Part shown: positions 17,035 to 26,547 of the stretch, piece by piece
How positions within the stretch are numbered: position 1 is the first letter of the stretch
How the letters are laid out: the number at the start of each line of letters is the position of its first letter
Assembly (NCBI GenBank): GCA_014238945.1
Contig: JABAAB010000065.1
Location: forward strand, 1-44,663
Direction: 5' to 3'
Source: Lysobacterales bacterium
GTDB taxonomy: Bacteria > Pseudomonadota > Gammaproteobacteria > Xanthomonadales > SZUA-36
Length of the DNA stretch: 44,663 nt
Notes under the pieces: generated by a model
Told to the model about the DNA's origin: nothing
The model's input: only the letters and a program-made list of their open reading frames with translations
Databases searched by the model: none
Made by a program: the position numbers and the translations under genes

Positions 17035-18366
17035 TTATGCAGCGCGTCGGGACCGCGATGTGGTGCCCCCGCTGCCGTTCCGTGCGCGTGCCCGTGCATT
17101 CGCACCGCGCCTGCCGTTGGGCCGCTTGGAAGATCGGGAATCAGGACGACCCCCTGGGTGCTGACCCCGGGATGAGCGACGATTGTTGCCTTTATTACCA
17201 CCATTTTTGATCGCAACCGGCCTGATGCTCTCGTCAGGTTCGTAGCCTTCAATAACGATCTTCTCGATATCCTGCTTCAACAAGTGCTCGATTCCCTTCA
17301 ACAATTTCTTTTCATCGACACAGACCAGGGACACGGCCTGTCCATCCTGACCAGCACGGCCGGTGCGGCCAATACGGTGTATGTAGTCCTCCGCAACATT
17401 GGGCAACTCGTAGTTAACCACGTGCGGCAGTAGTTCGATATCAAGTCCACGGGCGGCGATGTCGGTGGCAACCAGAACCCTAATTTTGCCTTTTTTGAAG
17501 TCCGCCAGTGCACGTGTCCGGGCGCCCTGCGACTTGTTACCATGGATAGCGGCTGCCGTCAGACCGTCGCGCTCCAGTTGCTGACTGAGACGGTTGGCCA
17601 TGTGCTTGGTGCGGGTAAAGACCAGTACCTGCCGCCAGTTGCCGTCCCCGATCAGATACGAGAGCAGTTCACGCTTGCGGCTCTTATCTACCGGATGAAC
17701 GATTTGCGAGACTTGTTCGGCAGTGGTGTTACGTCGTGCGACCTGAATCTCCCTGGGATCATCCAGCAGCTGATTGGCCAACTGGCGGATATCTCTTGAG
17801 AATGTCGCGGAAAACAGCAGATTCTGACGCCTGGCTGGCAATACCTTCATGATCCTCCGGATATCGTGGATAAAACCCATATCCAGCATGCGGTCGGCTT
17901 CGTCAAGCACCAGGGTCTCCACGTTGTCGAGACGGATGGTGCGACGTTGTATGTGATCGAGTAATCGGCCCGGCGTGGCGATAACAATGTCCACACCTCT
18001 GCGCAATTGGGTTATTTGCGGGTTAATACTGACACCGCCAAAAATGATCGAGGACTTGAACGGCAGGTAGATCCCGTAGGTGCGAACGCTTTCACCCACC
18101 TGGGCGGCAAGCTCGCGTGTTGGCACCAGAATCAAGGCACGAATGCGGTGATTTTGATTTGTGGGTTCTGATTGCTGCAATCGTTGCAGTAACGGAAGTG
18201 TGAAGCCGGCGGTTTTTCCTGTCCCGGTCTGTGCACCTGCAAGCAGGTCCTGCCCTTCAAGAATAAGGGGGATTGCCCGTTGCTGTACGGGGGTTGCTAC
18301 TTCGTAACCCTGTTTTCTGGTCGCGCGCAACAATTCGGCCGAAAGGCCAAGTTCTGAAAATAACAT
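17035..18366 (-). CDS. rhlE: DEAD-box ATP-dependent RNA helicase RhlE
   Basis: A 443-residue helicase that unwinds short RNA duplexes in ribosome assembly and RNA decay. It has the Q-motif ([14 protein letters not shown]), motif [16 protein letters not shown], and motif [12 protein letters not shown]. The C-terminal 65 residues are Arg/Gly/Asn-rich (around [19 protein letters not shown]), a typical basic RNA-binding tail. The N-terminus [20 protein letters not shown] is characteristic of RhlE rather than RhlB, SrmB or DeaD. It is transcribed against the surrounding genes from its own promoter. RhlE can associate with RNase E in some bacteria, but nothing in the sequence shows that here. Confidence 0.95.
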   Translation of the reverse strand: MLFSELGLSAELLRATRKQGYEVATPVQQRAIPLILEGQDLLAGAQTGTGKTAGFTLPLLQRLQQSEPTNQNHRIRALILVPTRELAAQVGESVRTYGIYLPFKSSIIFGGVSINPQITQLRRGVDIVIATPGRLLDHIQRRTIRLDNVETLVLDEADRMLDMGFIHDIRRIMKVLPARRQNLLFSATFSRDIRQLANQLLDDPREIQVARRNTTAEQVSQIVHPVDKSRKRELLSYLIGDGNWRQVLVFTRTKHMANRLSQQLERDGLTAAAIHGNKSQGARTRALADFKKGKIRVLVATDIAARGLDIELLPHVVNYELPNVAEDYIHRIGRTGRAGQDGQAVSLVCVDEKKLLKGIEHLLKQDIEKIVIEGYEPDESIRPVAIKNGGNKGNNRRSSRGQHPGGRPDSRSSKRPNGRRGANARARARNGSGGTTSRSRRAA

Positions 18367-18804
18367 TGTGTGTTTTTACTCCGAGATCGCCCTACCCAGT
18401 GACCGCGATTCATTCGCAGGCAAGGGCCGGTCCAGGCTGGATCTTTGATTGGCCCCGTGTGCCACACTCCTGTGTGACCGGGGCGGTAGGTGCAGACCGA
18501 AGTGCACCAAGACGGCGCGCACTATAACAGATAGTCTGCCAATTGAAAGAAGTTTATTTAGAATCGGTGGGTGTTTTAGTTTTGCCTTTATGTCTGGGAA
18601 CTGACTTCCAGGCTGTTATGGAAGACTGCCCCGAAGAATTCAAAGTTGTTGTCAACAACGCTGTAAGCGACTCTGAGAGCAATAGCAGGCAACGTTACCG
18701 ATGGGTGTGTGGAAACTGCAGAAATGCAAGGGACCAAGGGCCTTCAGACGAAGGTAATTTCATTTATGTGTGATATTTATTTCAATATGGATTCGATATC
18801 TTAC
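18367..18804. other. Intergenic region upstream of rhlE
   Basis: A 438-base gap between the rhlE start and the end of the bicupin gene. The first 160 bases should be the rhlE leader and promoter. A TATAGT -10-like element can be read on the minus strand at about 18521-18526, but its -35 is weak. CACAC(TCCT)GTGTG near 18470 could form a small hairpin in the leader. A plus-strand frame at 18543-18773 starting with TTG (76 codons) has no ribosome-binding site or recognisable features and is not called. Confidence 0.4.
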
Positions 18805-19551
18805 CTAAGCCGAGAGATCGACGATAGAATAGAGTTTCTTCACATATCCATGGGTCTTCCAACTGCACAACGTTCCTTCAGGAATGAAAAAAGCATCACC
18901 CGCCCCGAATTGATGTATCGTGCCGTCACCTTCAGTAATGGTGACCTCACCGTTTAGTATTTGTGCAAATTCGTACCAGGGGAAAGGCTTCATTTCACCT
19001 TCGAATGCCATGCTGTCCCACATTCCAGCGAACATGTTCCCTGCATCATTGGTAAATGCAATATTTTCATGTTGCAGTGGTGGTTCCTTGTTAATCTGTT
19101 CCATGCCGCTCTGCAACGCCACAGCATCAAGGACAACAACACCGCTGCCTGCACTGTCATTGACTGGTGTCGGGGCATTCGGATTGTCATAAGTCATAAA
19201 ATACTTGCGCAGAAACCCGACCTGTTTCCAACTGGTAGGAACGCCATTATGCAGACAAAACGTCTCGCCTTGTTTGATATGTGTTGCGGTACCATTGCCA
19301 TCCAGCATGGCAACGCGTCCTTCAAGTACCCACATGAATTCGTCACCAGGATAAGGTCCAAACACCTCCTGCATATCCGTTGTGGTCCAGACCCCGGCAC
19401 TCAGGCCGACTTCCTCATCCTCAAAATAAACATGCAGATGTTGGTCCGGCAACTCCGACTGAAAGTCTGCGGGGTCCAGTTCCATAGCGGGCAAACCGGC
19501 ACCTGCGGGGCCATTGGGTTCAAAACGAATTATGCTCTTTTCGATGCTCAT
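18805..19551 (-). CDS. Two-domain cupin protein (DUF861-like)
   Basis: A 248-residue protein with two tandem cupin folds. The first (about 50-115) has GPYPGDEFMWVLEGRVAML and IKQGETFCLHNGVP. The second (about 185-240) has PWYEFAQILNGEVTITEG and FGAGDAFFIPEGTLCSW. Both resemble the EutQ/DUF861 branch. In each domain the usual first-motif histidines are replaced, so tight metal binding of the classical kind is doubtful. Proteins of this type are linked to small-molecule or ureide/sugar metabolism, but no substrate can be named. It is a single gene, divergent from the transporter/deacylase pair, with which it may share control. Confidence 0.8.
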   Translation of the reverse strand: MSIEKSIIRFEPNGPAGAGLPAMELDPADFQSELPDQHLHVYFEDEEVGLSAGVWTTTDMQEVFGPYPGDEFMWVLEGRVAMLDGNGTATHIKQGETFCLHNGVPTSWKQVGFLRKYFMTYDNPNAPTPVNDSAGSGVVVLDAVALQSGMEQINKEPPLQHENIAFTNDAGNMFAGMWDSMAFEGEMKPFPWYEFAQILNGEVTITEGDGTIHQFGAGDAFFIPEGTLCSWKTHGYVKKLYSIVDLSA

Positions 19552-19869
19552 TCTCTTTGCTCTGTTTGCGGAGGGTGGCTGTGGCTACCGGAATATCAGC
19601 CTGAATTGTAACCTTCATAAGCACCGAATGAACACGATTTCATTGACATGCAGGTCAGGGACCGGTATTGAATATTGTGCTGGTTGAGCCGCATGATTGG
19701 GGTCGATATCATATGATTTGTCCTGCGGATTGGGGAAGCTACAACTTGCTTTAGTCACGGGGGTTGCCCAGGATAGGTAACAGGTCAATTTGAATTCAAA
19801 ATTTGTTGGCCTGTATACCGCAGTAGCTTGTTCTGACCTCAATCAACCCATGGTGCCCAGTGAAATTTC
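19552..19869. other. Divergent intergenic region, bicupin / transporter
   Basis: A 318-base gap that should contain the promoters of the bicupin gene (minus) and the transporter gene (plus). A minus-strand TACAAT at 19605-19610 with TTCATT 16 bases upstream is a possible weak promoter for the bicupin gene. No RNA gene, repeat or convincing small gene was seen. Confidence 0.35.
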
Positions 19870-20751
19870 TTGAATAGTTCGCAAATTCTTCTCAATGCGG
19901 TTTTGTTCGCGATGATCTATTCGATTTCTCTCGAGCTGAAACCGGTAGATTTTATCCGCGTGGCGAAACGCCCTCTGCCGGTTGCAGTCGGCTTGATCGC
20001 ACAATTTTTGTTGCTGCCCCTGGTGACCTTTACCGCTACGCTGATACTGGATCTGCCGGCCAATATCGAGGCGGGTATGTTGTTGGTTTCCGCCTGTCCC
20101 TGTGGCAGCCTGTCCAATTTCGTTACACATTACAGTCGTGGCAACACTGCGTTGTCCGTCAGCATCACTGCGGTTGCAAATATTGTGGCCCTGATTATGA
20201 CCCCGACAAATTTTGCCTGGATGGTCGCCAGCAATCCGAATACTGCCGCCTGGCTCAAGGAAATCGCAGTAGACCCTGCCATGATATGGGTCAGTCTTGC
20301 CGTGGTTCTGGCGTTGCCACTGTCTCTGGGTTTGCTGACACGTCGTTACTATCCCAACTTTGCAGACAGGGCACGCGGGCCATTGGGGAGGTTTGCGGTG
20401 TTCGCACTGTTTGCTTTTGTCATCATTGCCGTGGTGCGCGACCGGTCCATGATTTCATGGGCCATTGGTGGCCTGTTCTTCATTGTTGTCATTCACAATG
20501 CGACCGGTTTGCTGTTGGGGTTTGTGACCGGCAAAGTTTCGCAACTACCGAAATCGGATTGCCAGGCATTGACGTTTGAAACCGGTATGCAGAACTCCGG
20601 GCTGGCACTGGCCATAATCGCGACACAATTTGATGCCGATGTCGGTATGGTGGTGGTTGCGGGTCTATGGGGTACCTGGCACATAGTGAGTGGATTTTCA
20701 CTGGCACATTATTGGCGAATGAGGTCGACGGTATGCTTGACTCAAGAATAA
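19870..20751 (+). CDS. Bile acid:sodium symporter (BASS) family transporter
   Basis: A 293-residue membrane protein with about nine hydrophobic segments. BASS family hallmarks include LELKPVDFIRVAKRPLPV after the first helix, the motif ACPCGSLSNFVTHYSRGN in the discontinuous helix region, and ALTFETGMQNSGLALAI. The family couples uptake of organic anions to sodium. The substrate here is unknown. A stop codon lies two codons upstream, so the start is the TTG at 19870 or an ATG 14 codons further in. TTG preserves the normal first helix (ILLNAVLFAMIYSISLELK). Its end overlaps the deacylase gene by 19 bases, which suggests the transported molecule may be a substrate or product of that enzyme. Confidence 0.88.
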   Translation: MNSSQILLNAVLFAMIYSISLELKPVDFIRVAKRPLPVAVGLIAQFLLLPLVTFTATLILDLPANIEAGMLLVSACPCGSLSNFVTHYSRGNTALSVSITAVANIVALIMTPTNFAWMVASNPNTAAWLKEIAVDPAMIWVSLAVVLALPLSLGLLTRRYYPNFADRARGPLGRFAVFALFAFVIIAVVRDRSMISWAIGGLFFIVVIHNATGLLLGFVTGKVSQLPKSDCQALTFETGMQNSGLALAIIATQFDADVGMVVVAGLWGTWHIVSGFSLAHYWRMRSTVCLTQE

Positions 20752-22508
20752 TAGGCGCAACGATTTATGACGGCACCGGCGGTGAGGGTTTCAGCGCAGA
20801 TATCGGTATAGCCGATGGCATTATTGTTGCCATCGGAAAGGATGTAGGGATGGCAAAATCGACCATCAACGCTGACGGTGCGATTGCGACCCCCGGATTT
20901 GTTGATATACACACGCACTACGATGGACAGATCGCCTGGGATGAAACCCTTGCGCCCAGTGTCCTGCATGGGGTGACCAGTTGTGTCATGGGTAATTGCG
21001 GTGTTGGCTTTGCACCGCTGCGTGCCAACGAAGAGGACCGTTTGATCGCCCTGATGGAAGGGGTTGAGGATATCCCCGGTTCCATACTTGCCGAAGGTAT
21101 CGACTTCACCTGGCAGACTTTTCCCCAGTATCTGGACGTCATTGACTCCATACCGCACAGCATCGATTTTGCAGCCCAGGTACCACACGATGCCATGCGT
21201 CTGTTCGTAATGGGTGAACGTGCCGAGCGTCTTGAAGCGGCAAGCGCCGATGAGATTGCGGCCATGCAGGCCATCATGGGAGAGTCACTTGCAGCCGGTG
21301 CCGTGGGTTTCAGTACCGGCAGAACCGACATTCACCTGACGGCCAACGGTCAGTGGACACCGTCATCCGAAGCAGGCAGGGATGAGTTGTGCGGCATTGC
21401 CTCGGTGTTTGCCGATGCACAACATGGCGTGATGCAGGTCGTATCAGATTTTGACCTGTTCCGTCCGGATGCGAATTTTGATCAGGAATTTGATTTACTT
21501 GAGGCAATGGCATTGGCGGGTGGAGGCCAGCCGCTTTCCATGACCTGGCTGCAACGGGTGCCGGGTGAAAATCAATGGCGTGACATTGAGCAACGGGTGA
21601 TGCAGGCCAGCCTGCGGGGTCTCGATATCAAACTGCAAACGGCAACCAGGGGTATTGGCGTGATCACCGGGCTTGATACCAGTTTTCACCCGTTTACGGG
21701 TGTGCCTGGATACAAGGAGATTTCCGGATTGCCATTATCTGAGCGTGTTGCACGAATGAGTGATGAAGGCTTACGCGCGAGGATACTGGCTGAAAAGTCC
21801 GAACCATTGGCAGGTGACGGTAGCGCGGTTCCACCTTTTGTGGACCAGATGCTGGCGCAAATTGATCTGTTGTCCGCACGGATGTTCCCGATGGAGGACA
21901 AAGTTGATTACGAGCCATCCTTCGACAAGTCGTTCAAGGCCATTGCACAACAGAAGCACTGCCGGCCGCTTGAAGCCATTTACGATTATCTGGTGCAAGG
22001 TGATGGCAGTCAGTTGATTTACTTTCCGGTATTCAACTACGCAGGCGGCAATCTGGACGTCGTTCATGAAATGTTGAACCACCCCCAGGCACTTGCATCA
22101 CTCGGTGACGCAGGTGCCCATGTCGGTACCATATGTGACGCCAGTATGCCGACCACCCTGTTGACACACTGGTGCCGGGACAGGGCGGGTCCGAAGCTCG
22201 GTCTGCCCAATGCCGTACAACTGTTGTCGGCGAGGAACGCGGACCACGTGGGCTTTAAGGACCGCGGCCGTTTGCTGCCAGGCCAGCGAGCGGACATCAA
22301 CGTCATCGACTATGACAATTTAACCACTCCTCCACCTGAAATCGTTCGTGATTTGCCCGCAGGCGGACGGCGCTTGCTTCAGCCGGCACAGGGATACATT
22401 GCCACCCTGGTTGCCGGTGAGGTGGTTCTGACCAATGGACGGGTGACCGAAGCCCGTCCTGGCAGGCTGATTCGATCGGCCAAGCGTGACCGGTATTCAA
22501 AACTGTGA
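20733..22508 (+). CDS. N-acyl-D-amino-acid deacylase family amidohydrolase
   Basis: A 591-residue metal-dependent amidohydrolase. It has the N-terminal beta domain, the metal-binding HTH of GFVDIHTHYDG (H60, H62), the cysteine of VMGNCGVGF (C89) that bridges metal in D-aminoacylases, GAVGFSTGR, and the late DAGAHVG. It ends with the composite beta domain motif RLLPGQRADINVID. The family removes acyl groups from N-acyl-D-amino acids; dihydroorotase-like or other hydantoin/ureide activities are also known. At 591 residues it is longer than classical D-aminoacylase (about 480), as in a common proteobacterial subgroup. The start at 20733 has GAGG eight bases upstream and lies inside the transporter gene, so the two are translationally coupled. 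Confidence 0.88.
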   Translation: MLDSRIIGATIYDGTGGEGFSADIGIADGIIVAIGKDVGMAKSTINADGAIATPGFVDIHTHYDGQIAWDETLAPSVLHGVTSCVMGNCGVGFAPLRANEEDRLIALMEGVEDIPGSILAEGIDFTWQTFPQYLDVIDSIPHSIDFAAQVPHDAMRLFVMGERAERLEAASADEIAAMQAIMGESLAAGAVGFSTGRTDIHLTANGQWTPSSEAGRDELCGIASVFADAQHGVMQVVSDFDLFRPDANFDQEFDLLEAMALAGGGQPLSMTWLQRVPGENQWRDIEQRVMQASLRGLDIKLQTATRGIGVITGLDTSFHPFTGVPGYKEISGLPLSERVARMSDEGLRARILAEKSEPLAGDGSAVPPFVDQMLAQIDLLSARMFPMEDKVDYEPSFDKSFKAIAQQKHCRPLEAIYDYLVQGDGSQLIYFPVFNYAGGNLDVVHEMLNHPQALASLGDAGAHVGTICDASMPTTLLTHWCRDRAGPKLGLPNAVQLLSARNADHVGFKDRGRLLPGQRADINVIDYDNLTTPPPEIVRDLPAGGRRLLQPAQGYIATLVAGEVVLTNGRVTEARPGRLIRSAKRDRYSKL

Positions 22509-22695
22509 GCAGGGTCGGAAACCCGAGGGACAGGGTGCCAGCCATCCAATGGAAGTTAGCGGCTGTTTTGAATCAGCCCACGGTCAGTTCATCACAGGTG
22601 TAACCGGCGGGATGAGGTTCAAACAAGGTTCAAGGCGATATAACATGGTGCTTCAGGTATTATTCGGGGCAACTTGATATTGGGAGTGAATACAC

Positions 22696-23331
22696 GTGCT
22701 GGAAATCATTCTTGCCGGTGGCTGGCTGATGGCACCCATATTGTTGTGCTCAACGCTGGCGGTGGCAATTATCATCGAACGCTTCTGGAGTTTGCGTAAA
22801 AGCAGGGTCACCCCGGTTGGTCTCGGTGCCACTGTTGAAGACTGGTCGGTCAGACATGAGCTTGATGTTCGCCACCTGAATCAGTTGCGTTCAGAATCCC
22901 CCCTGGGACGTGTATTTGCGGCTGCGTTGGCCAATCGGCATCGTTCACGCGAATACATCAAGGAGGCAGTGGAGGATACCGGACGTCACGTAGTACATGA
23001 TCTCGAGCGCTTTTTGCACACACTGGGCACCATTGCCGGAATTTCACCGTTACTGGGTTTGCTGGGTACCGTCATCGGTATGATCAAGGTATTTTCTGCC
23101 ATCATGATCAGCGGGGTAGGCGACGCCAGCGTACTGGCAGGTGGAATCTCCCAGGCCCTGATCACCACCGCCGCCGGCTTGACCGTAGCCATACCCAGTT
23201 ACTTTTTTTACCGCTATTTCCAGGGCATGGTGGCTGAGTATGTCGTTCTCATGGAAGAAAAGGCACTGAGCCTGATTGATTGCATTGAGCGTGGAAACAC
23301 TGATTCATATGAGTACTCCGGGGACGCCTAG
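22696..23331 (+). CDS. exbB: ExbB/TolQ-type proton-channel protein
   Basis: A 211-residue inner-membrane protein of the MotA/TolQ/ExbB family with three membrane segments (about 8-30, 112-135, 150-175). Family motifs are LGTIAGISPLLGLLGTVIGM and GGISQALITTAAGLTVAIP. With ExbD it turns proton flow into mechanical work for TonB-like partners. The start is a GTG at 22696 preceded by GGGAG. It is the first gene of a tight run with exbD, msbA, lpxK and kdsB. No tonB gene is in this operon. Confidence 0.93.
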   Translation: MLEIILAGGWLMAPILLCSTLAVAIIIERFWSLRKSRVTPVGLGATVEDWSVRHELDVRHLNQLRSESPLGRVFAAALANRHRSREYIKEAVEDTGRHVVHDLERFLHTLGTIAGISPLLGLLGTVIGMIKVFSAIMISGVGDASVLAGGISQALITTAAGLTVAIPSYFFYRYFQGMVAEYVVLMEEKALSLIDCIERGNTDSYEYSGDA

Positions 23332-23336
23332 GCAAC

Positions 23337-23759
23337 ATGCGTCTTAAGCATAACAAGGCCGAAGACCCGGAGATCAACATGACTTCTCTGATCGACGTGG
23401 TATTTTTGCTGTTGATATTTTTCATGGTCAGCACGACTTTTGAACGCCAGGCTGTCCTCAAGGTTGATCTGCCGGAAGCCAGCAACGTCAGTATTCCTGA
23501 AAACCAACCGGACAGTTTTGAGCTTGTCATCGACAAGAACGGCCAGTTTTACCTGAACGACCGGCAACTGGCCAATGGAAATCCTGCGACCATTCGTGCG
23601 GCATTCATTGAAGCTGCTGGTGAGGACCGAAACATACCCGTGGTACTGCGGGCCGATGCGCAAACACCGCATCATTTCGTGGTAACGGCAATGGATGTGA
23701 CCGCACAGCTTGGATTTGTCCGTTTGTCGATAGCCACTGAGCGCGTGAACGTGGAATAG
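23337..23759 (+). CDS. exbD: ExbD/TolR-type biopolymer transport protein
   Basis: A 140-residue protein with one membrane helix near residues 16-36 that carries the essential Asp (NMTSLIDVVFLLLIFFMVST) and a periplasmic domain. It partners ExbB in the proton channel. It lies 5 bases after exbB and two bases before msbA, so it is clearly part of the operon. Confidence 0.95.
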   Translation: MRLKHNKAEDPEINMTSLIDVVFLLLIFFMVSTTFERQAVLKVDLPEASNVSIPENQPDSFELVIDKNGQFYLNDRQLANGNPATIRAAFIEAAGEDRNIPVVLRADAQTPHHFVVTAMDVTAQLGFVRLSIATERVNVE

Positions 23760-23761
23760 CA

Positions 23762-25510
23762 ATGCCAAATCAGGCTGATTTTACCCCGGGAGCCGTGTAC
23801 AAACGTCTGTGGAGCTACACCCGAAAATATTGGTTGATGTTTGCGGTGGGCATCATAGGCGTCAGTCTTGATGCCGCCATGCAGGCGCTTTTCATCCGTT
23901 TTGTGGAACCGCTGATTGACCGCGTATTTGTCGCCAAGGATGCGGAATATGGACTGTGGCTGGCGGCAGGCATACTTGGCGTGGTCGTTTTGCGGATCAC
24001 CGGGCACTTTTCAGGTGTTTATGGTATGGAATGGACCGGTCGACGTGTGGTCGCCGATTTGCGCCAGGAACTTTTTGCCAGTTATCTGCGGTTACCCGCC
24101 AGCTTTTTTGATCGTAATTCTGCCGGTCAACTGATATCCAAACTGGCTTACAACAGCGAACAGGTAGCCAATGCCGCAACCAAGGCCGTGATCTCTGCTT
24201 TCCGCGATATCATGCTGTTGGTTTATCTGTTGATTGTGATGCTCAGTATCAATGTCAAGCTGACCACAGTCATGCTGCTGCTGGTGCCGGTGGTGGCGCT
24301 GGTGGTCACAGTTATTTCCCGAAAGTTTCGCAAAATATCCCGGAATATCCAACAATCAATGGGAGATGTCGCACACGTTACCGAAGAGGCGGTGGTTGGT
24401 CACCGTGTGGTCAAGGTGTTTAGTGGACAGGAGACCGAAGACAACCGGTTCCAGCGGGTCAACGAGCGCACGAGAAGACTACATATGCGCATGGTCGCAA
24501 CCCATATGCTCAGCTCCTCCATGGTACAACTCGCCGCCGGACTGGCGATGGTCACGCTGATGCTGGTTGCGACCCAACCGGAGATGCTCGAACAGATTAC
24601 AGCGGGCACATTCACATCCATTTTTTTCGCCATGGTTGCCACCATTCCACCCTTGAAACGGCTGACCACGGTCCAGTCTCAGATGCAAAAAGGCATTGCT
24701 GCCGCCGAGAGTATTTTCGTGGTAATCGACTGTGAAAAGGAAAAAAGTAGCGGCACACTTTCAGTTAAACGGGCCCGTGGTGATGTGGAGTTTTCCGGGA
24801 TTAACTTCAGCTACGCGTCCAGTGAAAAACCAATACTCGAGAACATCAGCCTGCATCTTCCAGCGGGCAGTGTGACTGCATTGGTTGGCCCCAGTGGCAG
24901 TGGCAAAACCACTTTGGCCGGTCTGTTGCCCAGATTTTACAATTATAACTCGGGTCACATCCTGCTCGATGGGCATGAATTGTCTGAATATCGTCTGGAG
25001 AATTTGCGTGAACAGATCGCACTGGTCAGCCAGGACGTGGTGCTCTTCAACGACACCATTGCGGGAAATATTGCCTATGGCGCATTGGCAGGCGCGAGCG
25101 AGGATTCTATTGTCCGGGCCGCCACGGCAGCGCATGCGATGGAATTTATTGAACAGCTGCCAGAGGGGCTGGATACCCGTCTGGGTGAAGGTGGAACGCT
25201 GTTATCCGGTGGCCAGCGGCAGCGGCTGGCCATTGCCAGGGCATTGTTGAAGGATGCGCCACTGTTGATTCTGGATGAGGCCACTTCAGCCCTGGATTCG
25301 GAATCTGAACGCGCCATCCAGGAAGCGCTGAAAGAGGTCATGAAGGACCGCACCACCCTGGTTATTGCTCATCGTCTTTCAACCATAGAGAATGCGGACC
25401 AGGTGATCGTACTGAGCAGTGGCAAGGTAGTCGAACAAGGGTCTCACGACGAACTGCTGGCAAGCGAAGGTGTTTACGCCAGGTTATACCGGACGCAGTT
25501 CAGCAATTAA
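23762..25510 (+). CDS. msbA: Lipid A export ABC transporter MsbA
   Basis: A 582-residue half-transporter with six membrane helices in residues 1-320 and a nucleotide-binding domain after 340 with Walker A GPSGSGKTT, signature LSGGQRQRLAIARAL and Walker B LLILDEATSALD. It flips lipid A-core across the inner membrane. Its length equals the usual 580-600. Position next to lpxK and kdsB supports MsbA over other exporters. The stop overlaps the lpxK start (TAATG). Confidence 0.95.
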   Translation: MPNQADFTPGAVYKRLWSYTRKYWLMFAVGIIGVSLDAAMQALFIRFVEPLIDRVFVAKDAEYGLWLAAGILGVVVLRITGHFSGVYGMEWTGRRVVADLRQELFASYLRLPASFFDRNSAGQLISKLAYNSEQVANAATKAVISAFRDIMLLVYLLIVMLSINVKLTTVMLLLVPVVALVVTVISRKFRKISRNIQQSMGDVAHVTEEAVVGHRVVKVFSGQETEDNRFQRVNERTRRLHMRMVATHMLSSSMVQLAAGLAMVTLMLVATQPEMLEQITAGTFTSIFFAMVATIPPLKRLTTVQSQMQKGIAAAESIFVVIDCEKEKSSGTLSVKRARGDVEFSGINFSYASSEKPILENISLHLPAGSVTALVGPSGSGKTTLAGLLPRFYNYNSGHILLDGHELSEYRLENLREQIALVSQDVVLFNDTIAGNIAYGALAGASEDSIVRAATAAHAMEFIEQLPEGLDTRLGEGGTLLSGGQRQRLAIARALLKDAPLLILDEATSALDSESERAIQEALKEVMKDRTTLVIAHRLSTIENADQVIVLSSGKVVEQGSHDELLASEGVYARLYRTQFSN

Positions 25511-26547
25511 TGCGTGCGGTCATAGAAAGCTGGTTACACGGGCACTGGTATGGCCAAAACACACCGCCGTGGTATCTGCGTGTGTTCGAACCGCTTTATC
25601 AATTTGCTGCGCAACGATCTCAAAGACGTGGTCTTGCACGTCTGGGTGACATGAAGCCCAAAGTTCCGGTGATCGTGGTTGGTAACATTTCTGCAGGAGG
25701 CAGCGGCAAGACGCCACTGGTGATTGCCCTGTGCCGTTTGCTGAAGGATTCAGGAAGCAAACCGGGGATCATTTCGAAAGGCTATGGTCGCAAAAGCAGT
25801 AAGACTGTTGGCGTGTCACCCGGGAGCAGTACATTGCAATGTGGTGATGAGCCGGTGTTGCTGGCTCAGAGAACCGGCGTGCCGGTGGTGGTGGCCAATG
25901 ATCGGCATGAGGCCGTTTCTACCCTGCTTGACGCAGGTGTAGAAGTCATTTTGTCCGATGACGGTCTGCAGCAGTCTGATTTTGCCCGCTCAATGGAAAT
26001 CTGTGTAGTTGACGGTGCCAGGGGACTGGGTAATCAGCACCTGATTCCCGCCGGACCATTGCGTGAGCCTGAACAACGTCTGGAACGAGTCACATACGTG
26101 GTCAGCAATGGCAAATGGGCTGGATCCCCATCCTGGCTGGATGTGGTACAGATGGAGTTGTGCGCCGAAGAATTTTGCGAATTGGATGGTGATGCCGTTT
26201 ATTCCATTGATGAATTCAGACAAAAACATACCGGGTTGCAGCTTCATATTGTGGCTGGAATTGGTAACCCGACACGATTTTTCGACATGCTGGGGAAGAT
26301 GGGGTTTGAACAGCCTCAATACGAGTTGGTAACACACCGGTTTGCCGACCATCATGCCTACAGAAAACATGACTTTGATGTCATGAAGGGCGCCAGTGCC
26401 ATTGTCATGACGGAGAAAGATGCCGTAAAATGCCGTGGTCTGGGTCTGGAGAATGCCTTCTTTGTGCCGGTTGACGCACAGTTACCGGCTTCCTTTGAGG
26501 AAGGTTTCAGACAAGACCTGGCACGACTGACAGGGGCTGCAATATGA
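25510..26547 (+). CDS. lpxK: Tetraacyldisaccharide 4'-kinase LpxK
   Basis: A 345-residue membrane-associated kinase that adds the 4'-phosphate to make lipid IVA. The Walker A is GNISAGGSGKTP, and DDGLQQSDFARSMEICVVDG, GPLREP and MTEKDAVKC are family motifs. It begins at the last base of msbA and its stop overlaps kdsB (ATGA), so the three are translationally coupled. Confidence 0.96.
   Translation: MRAVIESWLHGHWYGQNTPPWYLRVFEPLYQFAAQRSQRRGLARLGDMKPKVPVIVVGNISAGGSGKTPLVIALCRLLKDSGSKPGIISKGYGRKSSKTVGVSPGSSTLQCGDEPVLLAQRTGVPVVVANDRHEAVSTLLDAGVEVILSDDGLQQSDFARSMEICVVDGARGLGNQHLIPAGPLREPEQRLERVTYVVSNGKWAGSPSWLDVVQMELCAEEFCELDGDAVYSIDEFRQKHTGLQLHIVAGIGNPTRFFDMLGKMGFEQPQYELVTHRFADHHAYRKHDFDVMKGASAIVMTEKDAVKCRGLGLENAFFVPVDAQLPASFEEGFRQDLARLTGAAI

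Noticed and set aside
18543-18773. 76-codon plus-strand frame with TTG start
   Set aside because: No ribosome-binding site, signal or family match. It lies in the rhlE upstream region and may be chance.
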